Shown here: piece by piece, positions 5,888 through 14,502 of the stretch
Numbering within the stretch: the stretch's first letter is position 1
Layout: each line of letters starts with the position of its first letter
Source: Faecalimonas sp.
Lineage (GTDB): Bacteria; Bacillota; Clostridia; Lachnospirales; Lachnospiraceae
Assembly (NCBI GenBank): GCA_020024645.1
Contig: JAHHTN010000052.1
Span: 1-14,555, forward strand
DNA length: 14,555 nt
Reading direction: 5' to 3'
Notes under the pieces: model-generated
Databases searched by the model: none
The model's input: only the letters and a program-made list of their open reading frames with translations
Told to the model about the DNA's origin: nothing
Position numbers and translations under genes: made by a program

Positions 5888-5943
5888 CCAAGCACTTTAT
5901 TCTGTTGTGAGAATTTCTTCTCAATTATTTCTGTACAATATTG
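5888..5943 (-). repeat. leuS-proximal attachment site
   Basis: This covers the last codons of leuS and about 37 bases after its stop. It aligns with 19-72, including the 17-bp core at 5926-5942 (one mismatch). The similarity continues past the stop codon through CCAAG, so the element brings both a replacement for the final codons and a mimic of the sequence following leuS. A small GAGAA-N4-TTCTC hairpin lies directly after the stop. Confidence 0.75.
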
Positions 5944-8348
5944 ATAATTCTTCCTGGAACATAAATTTCTTTTACAATTGTTCCTATTAATTTATCCGCA
6001 ACTGCTTCTTTTCCTGTTGCAATTGCATCTTCTTTAGAAATTTCTGCTGGAATTGTTACAACTGCTCTTGTTTTTCCATTAATCTGTACTGCAACTTCAA
6101 TTTCGTCATCTTTCATTGCTTCTTCATCATATGTTGGCCAACCTGCATGGAACACACTTCCTGTATTTCCTAACTCTTCCCATAATTCTTCTGCCATATG
6201 AGGTGCAAAAGGAGCAAGTAATATTGCAAATACACCTAATGTTTCTTTATCTACTCCACCTTCTTTTTTTGCAATATCAATAAGTTTATTATTATATTCC
6301 ATAAATCCAGAAACAACTGTGTTTAAACTGAAACTTTCCAAACGTGTTGTAATATCATATACCATTTTATTACGGATTTTAATCATTTCTTTTGTTGCTT
6401 TTATGTCAGCGTCTTTACTGTCCATAACAAGATTCCATACACGATTCAAGAAACGATATACCCCATCAATTCCTCTATCATCCCATTCAGCATCTAATTC
6501 AGGTGGACCTACAAATAATTCATACATTCTAAGGGAGTCACAACCATAATCTCTTACTAAATCATCAGGTGATACCACATTTCCTTTTGATTTACTCATC
6601 TTAATTCCATTTTTACCTGTAATCATTCCTTGATTAAATAATTTTTTGAATGGTTCATCAAAATCAACTGCACCAATATCATATAGGAATTTTGTATAGA
6701 AACGTGAATATAATAAGTGAAGAACCGCATGTTCTACTCCACCGATATACATATCTACTGGTAACATTTCATCTGCCTTTTCTTTTGACACAAGTTCTTC
6801 TGCATTGTGGTTATCCACATAACGAAGAAAATACCATGAAGAACCTGCCCATTGAGGCATTGTATTTGTTTCACGTTTTGCTGGTTTACCACACACTGGG
6901 CAAGTTGTATTTACCCAACTTTCGATTCCTGCAAGTGGAGATTCTCCTGTACCTGTTGGCTCATAAGAATCTACTTCCGGTAAAGTAAGTGGAAGTTGCT
7001 CTTCCGGAACAGGTACAGCACCACAATCCTCACAGTGAATAATTGGAATTGGCTCTCCCCAATAACGTTGACGAGAAAATACCCAGTCACGTAATTTAAA
7101 GTTGACTGTTGCTTTACCAATTCCTTTTTCTTCAATCATATGAGGAGCTTCTTTTTTCAATACTGCTGATTCCATTCCATTCCATTCACCTGAATTAATC
7201 ATTGTTCCTACAGCATCTGTATAAGCTTCTGTCATATTTTCAATTTCTTTTCCATCTTTAGCAATTACTTGAATAATCGGAATATTGAATTTTGTAGCAA
7301 ATTCAAAGTCACGGTCATCATGAGCAGGAACACACATAATCGCACCTGTTCCATAATCTGCTAATACATAGTCTGATAACCAAATTGGTGTTTTCGCCCC
7401 ATTAATTGGATTGATTGCATAGGAACCTGTAAATACACCTGTCTTTTCTTTATCCTGAAGTCTATCTACATTTGATTTCATCGAAGAATCTAAAATATAT
7501 TTTTCAACTGCTTCTCTTGTTTCATCTGTAGCCAACTCTTTTGCTAAGGCGTGTTCTGGTGCAAGTACCATAAATGTAGCACCATGTAATGTATCTGGTC
7601 TTGTTGTGTAAACTGTAATTTTTTCATCTTTTCCGTCTACTTTAAAATCAACCTCTGCACCATAAGATTTTCCAATCCATTCCGCTTGCATTTTCTTTAC
7701 TTTTTCTGGCCAATCTAATTTATCAAGATCATTTAATAATCTATCTGCATATTTTGTAATACGAAGCATCCATTGACGAAGATTTTTCTTTGTTACCTCT
7801 GTTCCACAACGTTCACATTTTCCATTTACAACTTCTTCATTTGCCAATCCTGTTTTACATGATGGACACCAGTTGATTGGAAATTCCTTTTCGTATGCCA
7901 ATCCTTCTTTAAACATTTTTACAAAAATCCACTGTGTCCATTTGTAAAATGCTGGATCTGTTGTGTTCACTTCCATATCCCAATCATATAATGCTGAAAT
8001 TTCATTTAATTGTTTTTTGAAGTTTTTAATATTTTCTTCTGTTGAAATAGATGGATGTACTCCCATTTTTATTGCATAATTTTCTGCTGGAAGACCAAAT
8101 GCATCCCATCCCATCGGATGTACAATATAATGTCCCTGTAACAATTTGTAACGACTCCATGCATCTGAAATCACATATCCTCTCCAGTGTCCTACATGAA
8201 GACCATTTCCAGAAGGATAGGGGAACATATCTAAACAGTAATACTTCTCTCTTTTTCCATTTTCATCTGATTTAACGTTTACTGGATTTTTTTCCCAGTT
8301 TTCACGCCATTTTTTTTCAATCGCCTTGTGATTATAAGGTGTTGCCAT
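5925..8348 (-). CDS. leuS: Leucyl-tRNA synthetase
   Basis: This 807-residue class Ia synthetase charges tRNA-Leu with leucine in the cytoplasm. The HIGH motif is present as HVGH (51-54) and KMSKS at 583-587. Zinc-knuckle cysteines occur as CPSC (161-164) with CERC (178-181), and CEDC (439-442) with CPVC (483-486). The CP1 editing domain spans about 225-415 with TTRPDT (248-253) and VPAHDDRD (340-347). The anticodon-binding helical domain and C-terminal domain run from about 640 to 807. Length is typical of bacterial LeuRS. The ATG at 8348 follows AGGAGG at eight bases. Expression is controlled by an upstream leucine T-box. The final codons (INIVQK) and stop form part of the attachment site, so the present 3' end was probably supplied by the integrated element; the protein remains full length. 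Confidence 0.98.
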   Translation of the reverse strand: MATPYNHKAIEKKWRENWEKNPVNVKSDENGKREKYYCLDMFPYPSGNGLHVGHWRGYVISDAWSRYKLLQGHYIVHPMGWDAFGLPAENYAIKMGVHPSISTEENIKNFKKQLNEISALYDWDMEVNTTDPAFYKWTQWIFVKMFKEGLAYEKEFPINWCPSCKTGLANEEVVNGKCERCGTEVTKKNLRQWMLRITKYADRLLNDLDKLDWPEKVKKMQAEWIGKSYGAEVDFKVDGKDEKITVYTTRPDTLHGATFMVLAPEHALAKELATDETREAVEKYILDSSMKSNVDRLQDKEKTGVFTGSYAINPINGAKTPIWLSDYVLADYGTGAIMCVPAHDDRDFEFATKFNIPIIQVIAKDGKEIENMTEAYTDAVGTMINSGEWNGMESAVLKKEAPHMIEEKGIGKATVNFKLRDWVFSRQRYWGEPIPIIHCEDCGAVPVPEEQLPLTLPEVDSYEPTGTGESPLAGIESWVNTTCPVCGKPAKRETNTMPQWAGSSWYFLRYVDNHNAEELVSKEKADEMLPVDMYIGGVEHAVLHLLYSRFYTKFLYDIGAVDFDEPFKKLFNQGMITGKNGIKMSKSKGNVVSPDDLVRDYGCDSLRMYELFVGPPELDAEWDDRGIDGVYRFLNRVWNLVMDSKDADIKATKEMIKIRNKMVYDITTRLESFSLNTVVSGFMEYNNKLIDIAKKEGGVDKETLGVFAILLAPFAPHMAEELWEELGNTGSVFHAGWPTYDEEAMKDDEIEVAVQINGKTRAVVTIPAEISKEDAIATGKEAVADKLIGTIVKEIYVPGRIINIVQK

Positions 8349-8351
8349 ATT

Positions 8352-8653
8352 CTTTTCCTCCTATTAACATTATAAAAAACCTTCTCATCTCTTAAAAAAG
8401 AGACGAAAAGGTTTATCCGCGTTACCACTCTTATTCATTCTGCTTTTGCAAAATGCACTCATCTCTTCTATAACGGGAAGTCCCGCTTCTGCCTATGTTA
8501 CTTGACAAGATGTTTATCAAATATTTTTCAGCAAAAGAACTCTGAGGCGAGTTGGGAGATTACGTTATTGTCTTACACCAAACGACAACTCTCTGCAAAC
8601 GATAGGCTCTTAATACTCCTCTTCCTTGTCATTTTTTATTTAATTTAATAACT
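8352..8653 (-). ncRNA. Leucine T-box leader of leuS (CTC specifier)
   Basis: This leader of about 300 bases between promoter and leuS has the T-box layout. Stem I contains GGAGTA and AGAGAGTTG segments and, on its 3' side, CCAACTCGC-CTC-AGAG, with CTC (8546-8544) in the specifier position, a leucine codon matching the gene controlled. The T-box proper, GAGTGGTAACGCGGA, lies at 8430-8416; its TGGT can pair with the ACCA end of uncharged tRNA-Leu. The terminator hairpin follows. Uncharged tRNA-Leu should stabilise the antiterminator and permit leuS transcription. Confidence 0.92.
8374..8414 (-). terminator. T-box attenuator terminator
   Basis: On the minus strand, AAACCTTTTCGTCTCTT pairs with AAGAGATGAGAAGGTTT through a small loop and runs into TTTTTTAT. 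Its 5' arm lies just after the T-box sequence, so antiterminator and terminator are mutually exclusive. It ends about 25 bases before the leuS start codon. Confidence 0.9.
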
Positions 8654-8659
8654 TCTTTT

Positions 8660-8688
8660 ATTTTACACATCCAACCTTTATTTGTCAA
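8660..8688 (-). promoter_or_regulatory. leuS promoter
   Basis: On the minus strand there is a perfect TTGACA (8688-8683), a 17-base spacer and TAAAAT (8665-8660). The expected start near 8653 agrees with the beginning of the T-box leader. Confidence 0.85.
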
Positions 8689-8727
8689 GGTTCCTAAAAT
8701 GTAACAAAGTTTAAATTTCTTCACAAT

Positions 8728-8758
8728 AAAAGAGACAGAGTTTTCTGTCTGCCTCTTT
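8728..8758 (-). terminator. Terminator of the glycosidase gene
   Basis: On the minus strand AAAGAG and ACAG pair with CTGT and CTCTTT around an A-rich loop, with a four-base bulge (GCAG), and the hairpin continues into TTTTATTG. It begins 12 bases after the glycosidase stop codon and separates that gene from the leuS promoter. Confidence 0.7.
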
Positions 8759-8770
8759 CATTTAACTGGA

Positions 8771-11700
8771 TTAGTATTTTTTCTTTCTTCCTACTATCCC
8801 TGAAACTAATGCTATTGTCATAATGCTTCCCCACAACATCATATTAGAAGAATCACCCGTTTCTACTCCTCCGTTAGAATTTGCACCTGCATTTTCTCCA
8901 TTAGAACCTGTACCTGTATTTTCTGCATTTTCATTATTTTGCACTTTTTCTAATTTCTCCACTGCTCTTTCTAACTGTGCTAAGGCTTTATTCGCTTGAT
9001 CCTCTGTTACATTTTTGTCATCTAATACAGTTTTTACGTTGTTTAAAGCATTTTCAAATACCTGCCAACTATCTTGTGTATAGTCATCCTTTTTCAAGTT
9101 TTTATATTGATTATACGTCTCTTCCAGCTTACTCTTGTCAACCACCGTTTCATCCACTTTTTCTAAAGCATTGTAAGCATCTTCTAACGTTTTTCGAACT
9201 ACATCCACTTTTTCTTGCGTACTATTGCTATTGTCTTTTATAATCACTTCCGCTTCTGCAAATGCTTTTGCAAACACATTCCATGTAGCATTTGTAAAAT
9301 CTTTCGCATTTAACTCTCTGTATTTTTCTACTAATTTTTTAAGTCCGTCTGTATTACCACGTTTTTCTAATGCTTTAATAGCGTCATTCAACATTTTTGT
9401 CTTTGCATCAACTTCAGACTGATCTTTTGCACCTTCCTCTAATAATGCTTTTGTTTCATCTAAAACCTTTTTCATCGCATGATAAGAATCTATTGTGTAC
9501 TGTTTATCATTTACTTTTTCGGCTTCCACAATTGCCTTTTTCAATTCACTTTCGTTGATTTCTGGTTTTTCATGCACTAGTATGTCTTCTGCGCCTTCCA
9601 GTTTTTTGAGCATATCATCGACCTCATCCTGTGTCTTTGCTCCAGTTGAAACTAAATCGTATCCTTCTTTTACAAGCGCATTAAATTTTTCCACACTTTC
9701 TAGCGTCGCATTTGCAGTATCTACTTCTTCTAATTCTTCTAATCTAGCAATTAATTTCGTAAGATCAACTGATGTTGATTCATCTTTTGGTTTTACTCCA
9801 ATAACTTCCATCTCTACAACGTGATTCGTTGTACCACTTGTTGATCCGTGCATATATACACGAATAAATTGTGCTTTTGTTTTTTCTGGTAACTGCCATG
9901 ATTTTCCTGCAGAAGATTCCGCATATTCATCATCATATTTATCCTTCTTATATGCCTCATTCAACTTATGGAAGTTGTTTTCATCTGAATTGTATAAAAT
10001 TATTGCCTTTCCATCGGCAAAATCTTTTTCCGCTTTTGCCACTGCAACAACCGTATCTCTATATGTTCTGTTATCATTCCAATAACGATATAAATTTAAT
10101 GCCTCCACATCACATATTGTACCTAAATCAATCTGCATATAAGAAGATTCATCTTTATTATCTGCACCGAACTCACCATAATTACCATCTGCGTTTGTTT
10201 TCTGTTCATCCACAACCATAGACATTGGTCTATCGTTATTTGATGCTGCGTTTGTGTTATCTTTCGTCCATCTTGCTATTACTGTACTTTCTTTCGCAAT
10301 ATTTTCCTTTTCTATCTTTTCCCCGTAAATAGCCAAATCTGCAACTGTAATCTGTTTATTTACATTTTCTTCTTCCCAGTGATATGACTCTGTGCCACCG
10401 ATACGCACATATCGTGCTTCCTGTTCATCAAACTTAATTTTTTCTGGAAAGAAAGAACTGTCATTTTTCTTTACAATTTTATTCGAAAGATCTCGTCCAC
10501 CGTTTTCTGTTACTGGTGTCCATGTATTTCCATCTTTACTGATTTCTACAATTACTTTTTTAATATTACCCGTACAACACCAATAATTCTGCGCATCATT
10601 ATGGAAACGTGGTGTATAGTCAACCTGCGCTAACTTATAAACACTTCCCAAGTCCACTTTTAACCATGCGTTAGAAGTATTCATCGTACTATTTGTAACT
10701 TTCTGACTTGTCCAGTATGTTGTATTATTCCCATCAAAAATAGTGTTTTTATTTCCCTCTTCTGTTCCAGATACAGTTACCATTCCGTCATTTAATTTCA
10801 GTTTTTCCAAACCTTCTCTAAAAATTTCTTCCACTTTATTGTATCCGTAAGCAACATCATACACACCTACTTTTGTTACGTTTTCTCCCACTGTAATGTC
10901 TGCTTTTTCCACTTCATTGAATCTGTTCTCTTTTTTATAAGCAGAGCCTTCCAACTTACCGTCTACATAGAGTTTTAACATACCATTATTTTCTTTAACT
11001 CCGACAATGATGTGTTCTCTGTTATCATTTACTTTTTTGCTAGATACGGCCGTTATACCATTTAAAGTAAAGTCTACCCTTCCATCTTCTGCAATCTTCA
11101 ACTCGTATTCATTGTTTTGTTTTACAAGTGATTCGTTATTTCCAGTTGCCTTTTTAATCGCTGCTACCGTAAATCCATTCTTAGAATGTAAGGATTGATC
11201 AGAATGTATAATTCTTTTTCCTTCTTTTACCTCTGTTTCAATAATAACATTGTCTGCATGATACGTTACAGATGCCGGTTTGCCTGCTTTATTTCCCGTC
11301 ATGTCTTTAATATCTTTTGGTATCACCGTAATTGTCGCACCGTCTTTTGGCTCTTTTGTTAACGTAATGTGGTATGTTGTATCATCTGCACTCTTTTCAA
11401 TCGATGCAATTTCCATTCCACTTACAGAAAGTAGATTGCCGTATACTTTTTCATTAAATTTTACTGTGACTTTTCGCTTCCCGTCTGTCATAATTCTGTC
11501 TATTTCAGGAGCTATCGTATCTTTTTTATCTGAAACACGTAAGATGCGAACTTCATTTGGTTTTAAATTCACAGTATATTTCTGTCCATATGTTAACTCT
11601 CCTGTCTGTGCGGCTAGATCTGAAAGTAAATAACTATGTTCCAAATAATAATTTAACGTACCTGCATTTTCTGAAACACCAAGTGTTCTGTCAAATGTAA

Positions 11701-14392
11701 ATGTAATCGCTTTATTTTCTGTTGCTGATGGATTGCGAAGAGAAATAATTCCATCTTTTCCATCAAAACATGAGAATCCATAGGCTTCTGCTTTTGAAGC
11801 ATCTGAAGTAGCACTTCCTAAACTTGTTTTATCTGGCATCCCACCAATCATTTTGGAATTTTTCAACATATGGTAATTTTTTTCTGCCCATTCCAAAAAT
11901 TCACCTGTAATTTCATATTTTCCATCTGTCATAATGCTATCAGAATAATATAATTCCCAGAAAGCTGTTCCACGTGTTGACAACATATACAAATAATTCT
12001 GAAAATCTTCATCTGTAGCCGTATTTGCATTCATTCCCGTGTCTTCTTTTCCATATACTGGGTCATGGTTATAAATATTCTGTAATGGGAACTGGAATTG
12101 ATGATTTTTCAGGAAATCATAATAACACGCATCACGGTAAGTAATCTGCTTATTCATCTTTGTTGTACCAAAACCTGCATCTTTTTGGTCATGTGTACAT
12201 TGAAGCCACACAGAGTTTGCCCATTGCAAATACCATGGACTTGGATTCACATAACATGTTAGTGAAATCCACAACTTATTAATTCCGTCTTCCTTTTCGC
12301 TTTGTCGAACAGCTTCCATCAAGTCTATCCACGCTTCCCAAAGATCTGTCACATGATACATCTGATGATAGCCACCTGTCATATGGTGGTTGCTTTCACT
12401 ATAAACTGGAACGCCATCCGCCCCACCTAAATTATTAAAATGATTATACTGTCCCATATCTGCAAATCCGTCCCATTTCCAGTAATTTACTTGGAACTTT
12501 TTTTGCCATTCAACTGCCATGTTTTTAAAATTTTCCACGTATACACGGTCAGCAACATCAATAGAACCGCCCGCTTTGCTTCCCTTTCCTTTTGCCTGAA
12601 TAATATCTGCTAAAGTTCCGTAAAAATTATATCCCCCACGAGGTCCAACCCATACACCAAAATTACTTCCAAACTTTTGTACAAGTTGGCTGGAAGGTGT
12701 CAGTTCATTTGGAAATTTTTCATTGAATTCCCAAAATCCGCTTTGATTAATTTTTGCACCTGATTTTTGGTGCTCATGTGTCGGAATCGTTCCATTATTA
12801 TATGCATTCCAACCATCGTCTACAACATAAGAGTCCATCGGACGAACTTCTGCATTATTTAACTCACGGTCAATCTCCATAAAAGATTCCAAAATATTGT
12901 TGTCATTTATTTTCATCATATTATCGAACCATGAATTGTACTGGATACGGAATTCTGATGGTGTAGCAATAGAATTTATATATTCATAGAAATCTGCCTG
13001 AATTACTTCATTCTCTGTACTTCTTGCAGCACCTACAACCGTCTGCCACGTCACGTATTTTCCATCTTTTGTCAATTGATTATCCTTTTTCAATCTATCA
13101 AATGTTTTTCCTGTGTAATAGCGCATATATCCTGTGCCATCTACAATTTCCGTATCTGTTGCTGGAAATTCACACCCAAAAAACATTCCTTGAATATAAA
13201 TCGGTTGTCCAAGATTTGCTTTAAATTCTTCCATTTGCACAATTCCGCCTTTTCCCCTCGGGATTGTCCATTGCTTATCTGTTTGATTCACTTTGAAAGA
13301 TTCTAAATCAATGTAATCAATTGCTGTGGAAGTCTGTTTATCTTCTGGAACAGTAATTTCCAGATATTTACGCATAAAATGATCCCCTTCATACATAACA
13401 ATCACTTCATTAATAGAATATTCCACAGCTTTATGCTCATATGGTTTGAAAGAAAATGTTACTTTTTTACCTGTTTTCTTTTGTCCGTTAATCTCCGCAT
13501 TTGTACTTTCTACTTTAACTGCTTCATTACCATCTTTTAATGTTAAGTCACTTGCTTTAAATTCTCTATCACCTTTGATAATTGGAGCCATATCTTTATG
13601 TAGATTAAATTCTGCACCACCCGCAAAATTCTTTCCATTAGTCGAAGAAGTTGCAACAAATTTAATCTGCGTTGCTGTACATTCTTTTTCCAGATTTACA
13701 TAAATTGGATTTCCTCCATCATATTCAAATTCACCTTTTGCAATCGGTTCTCCCCACTCTTTTGCCTCAGTCGGAAGAGTGCTTGTTTCATTTGAAGCGT
13801 AAAGTTCATATCCTTTAATGTTTCCATTTGTTGCTTCTCCTTCTTTTCTCGGAGTATAGGAAAATGCTTTGAATTTCTGGCTTCCATCTAATTGAATTAC
13901 TACATTATATGGGTATTCCTGATCACCTTTCCCACCATTTCCTCCACCGTAATTCGTATGCCAAATAGTATCCACATTCCCGTCTAATAAATTAGATGCA
14001 GGTCCATCTGCCGCCCCTGTTGTACCGTTATGATAACTATCTGCCTCTGCTTGCCATTTCTTTCTGTCTAATGCCGGTAAATCAATCGGCTTTGATTTTT
14101 CTTTTGTTGTTCTAATAATAAATTCTTCACTATCTTCCCCTGGGGTAAAACTTGTTTCTCCTCCACTGGTTCTCTTGTTCACAATTTGAGTTGTAGATAA
14201 CTTCGAATCTTTGGTTGAAAACGTTCTCTCAATTGCACCGTTGCAAATAGTCACAGAGTCCGCTCCCTGTTTGACCTCAACAGTCCCGTGAGAAACATTC
14301 ATTGTTTCCGCTTTCGAAATCACCGATGCGGAAAATGTACTTGTCACGACTATAGCCGCCACAAGCATGGAACTTAAAACTTTTCTTTTCAT
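8771..14392 (-). CDS. Secreted, wall-anchored multimodular GH36-like glycosidase (probable alpha-galactosidase or alpha-N-acetylgalactosaminidase)
   Basis: This 1873-residue protein starts at the ATG at 14392, preceded by AGGAGAAAGG; the frame opens earlier at a TTG (14437) without a matching site. Order: signal peptide 1-28 (ending SKA), N-terminal beta-sandwich about 32-100 and 276-370, interrupted by a CBM32-like module (108-265), catalytic barrel about 480-845, C-terminal sandwich to 955, Ig-like 958-1045, LamG-like 1051-1191, second CBM32-like 1199-1357, third galactose-binding-like 1363-1533, four FIVAR repeats 1543-1816, NG-rich linker, sorting signal VETGD (1843-1847), membrane helix and RKKK tail. 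The barrel has NSWFD, VDDGW (524-528), EKFPN and YWKWDGF with D641 as probable nucleophile, as in clan GH-D. The GH36 SGGGRFD motif is absent, so acid/base and substrate are uncertain. The modules suggest host mucin or blood-group-type glycans. Single-gene unit, possibly catabolite-controlled. Confidence 0.85.
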   Translation of the reverse strand: MKRKVLSSMLVAAIVVTSTFSASVISKAETMNVSHGTVEVKQGADSVTICNGAIERTFSTKDSKLSTTQIVNKRTSGGETSFTPGEDSEEFIIRTTKEKSKPIDLPALDRKKWQAEADSYHNGTTGAADGPASNLLDGNVDTIWHTNYGGGNGGKGDQEYPYNVVIQLDGSQKFKAFSYTPRKEGEATNGNIKGYELYASNETSTLPTEAKEWGEPIAKGEFEYDGGNPIYVNLEKECTATQIKFVATSSTNGKNFAGGAEFNLHKDMAPIIKGDREFKASDLTLKDGNEAVKVESTNAEINGQKKTGKKVTFSFKPYEHKAVEYSINEVIVMYEGDHFMRKYLEITVPEDKQTSTAIDYIDLESFKVNQTDKQWTIPRGKGGIVQMEEFKANLGQPIYIQGMFFGCEFPATDTEIVDGTGYMRYYTGKTFDRLKKDNQLTKDGKYVTWQTVVGAARSTENEVIQADFYEYINSIATPSEFRIQYNSWFDNMMKINDNNILESFMEIDRELNNAEVRPMDSYVVDDGWNAYNNGTIPTHEHQKSGAKINQSGFWEFNEKFPNELTPSSQLVQKFGSNFGVWVGPRGGYNFYGTLADIIQAKGKGSKAGGSIDVADRVYVENFKNMAVEWQKKFQVNYWKWDGFADMGQYNHFNNLGGADGVPVYSESNHHMTGGYHQMYHVTDLWEAWIDLMEAVRQSEKEDGINKLWISLTCYVNPSPWYLQWANSVWLQCTHDQKDAGFGTTKMNKQITYRDACYYDFLKNHQFQFPLQNIYNHDPVYGKEDTGMNANTATDEDFQNYLYMLSTRGTAFWELYYSDSIMTDGKYEITGEFLEWAEKNYHMLKNSKMIGGMPDKTSLGSATSDASKAEAYGFSCFDGKDGIISLRNPSATENKAITFTFDRTLGVSENAGTLNYYLEHSYLLSDLAAQTGELTYGQKYTVNLKPNEVRILRVSDKKDTIAPEIDRIMTDGKRKVTVKFNEKVYGNLLSVSGMEIASIEKSADDTTYHITLTKEPKDGATITVIPKDIKDMTGNKAGKPASVTYHADNVIIETEVKEGKRIIHSDQSLHSKNGFTVAAIKKATGNNESLVKQNNEYELKIAEDGRVDFTLNGITAVSSKKVNDNREHIIVGVKENNGMLKLYVDGKLEGSAYKKENRFNEVEKADITVGENVTKVGVYDVAYGYNKVEEIFREGLEKLKLNDGMVTVSGTEEGNKNTIFDGNNTTYWTSQKVTNSTMNTSNAWLKVDLGSVYKLAQVDYTPRFHNDAQNYWCCTGNIKKVIVEISKDGNTWTPVTENGGRDLSNKIVKKNDSSFFPEKIKFDEQEARYVRIGGTESYHWEEENVNKQITVADLAIYGEKIEKENIAKESTVIARWTKDNTNAASNNDRPMSMVVDEQKTNADGNYGEFGADNKDESSYMQIDLGTICDVEALNLYRYWNDNRTYRDTVVAVAKAEKDFADGKAIILYNSDENNFHKLNEAYKKDKYDDEYAESSAGKSWQLPEKTKAQFIRVYMHGSTSGTTNHVVEMEVIGVKPKDESTSVDLTKLIARLEELEEVDTANATLESVEKFNALVKEGYDLVSTGAKTQDEVDDMLKKLEGAEDILVHEKPEINESELKKAIVEAEKVNDKQYTIDSYHAMKKVLDETKALLEEGAKDQSEVDAKTKMLNDAIKALEKRGNTDGLKKLVEKYRELNAKDFTNATWNVFAKAFAEAEVIIKDNSNSTQEKVDVVRKTLEDAYNALEKVDETVVDKSKLEETYNQYKNLKKDDYTQDSWQVFENALNNVKTVLDDKNVTEDQANKALAQLERAVEKLEKVQNNENAENTGTGSNGENAGANSNGGVETGDSSNMMLWGSIMTIALVSGIVGRKKKY

Positions 14393-14488
14393 AACCTTTC
14401 TCCTCTCTTGCCAAATATTTTTTAAAATGACAAACAAAAATATGACAGTGTCTTTTTATTTATTTAGTACAAATCAACACTATTTATA

Positions 14489-14502
14489 GTATAGCGCTTT
14501 CA
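14489..14502 (-). promoter_or_regulatory. Candidate catabolite (cre) operator and promoter region of the glycosidase gene
   Basis: Read on the minus strand, TGAAAGCGCTATAC fits the cre consensus TGWAANCGNTNWCA at 12 of 14 positions and overlaps possible -10 boxes TATACT (14493-14488) and TATAAA (14488-14483). No clear -35 is seen in this AT-rich region. A CcpA-type site over the promoter would repress the gene when preferred sugars are present. The leader to the start codon is about 85-95 bases, with nothing else recognisable. Confidence 0.4.

Larger units (their letters stand above)
55..5942. mobile_element. Integrative mobilizable element (Tn916/ICEBs1-like recombination and MobT genes) inserted at the 3' end of leuS
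   Basis: A unit of about 5.9 kb is bounded by imperfect direct repeats that copy the last codons of leuS. It carries a tyrosine integrase, Xis-like protein, Rep_trans/MobT-type initiator and YdcP-like protein in one orientation, a divergent XRE repressor with an operator, and a MerR plus XRE regulator pair. Direct repeats resembling integrase arm sites lie just inside both ends. The gene set is that of the recombination, processing and control ends of Tn916/ICEBs1-family elements. TcpA/FtsK and all mating-pore genes are missing, so transfer would need a helper ICE. The boundaries are inferred from the repeats; the exact crossover point within the 17-bp core is not determined. Confidence 0.8.

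Noticed and set aside
9000..9760. FIVAR region as a DNA repeat array
   Set aside because: The four repeats are related only at protein level; nucleotide sequence is too diverged for a tandem DNA repeat.
8977..13703. Many plus-strand open frames opposite the glycosidase gene
   Set aside because: They mirror the AT-rich codon use of the opposite strand, are low-complexity F/S/L-rich and have no convincing start signals.
13696..13887. Minus-strand frame of 63 codons inside the glycosidase gene
   Set aside because: Lies in another frame of a well-supported domain, without promoter or ribosome site.
14393..14437. N-terminal extension of the glycosidase from a TTG codon at 14437
   Set aside because: The signal peptide begins at the ATG at 14392, which has a strong AGGAG site overlapping the extension; the TTG has none.
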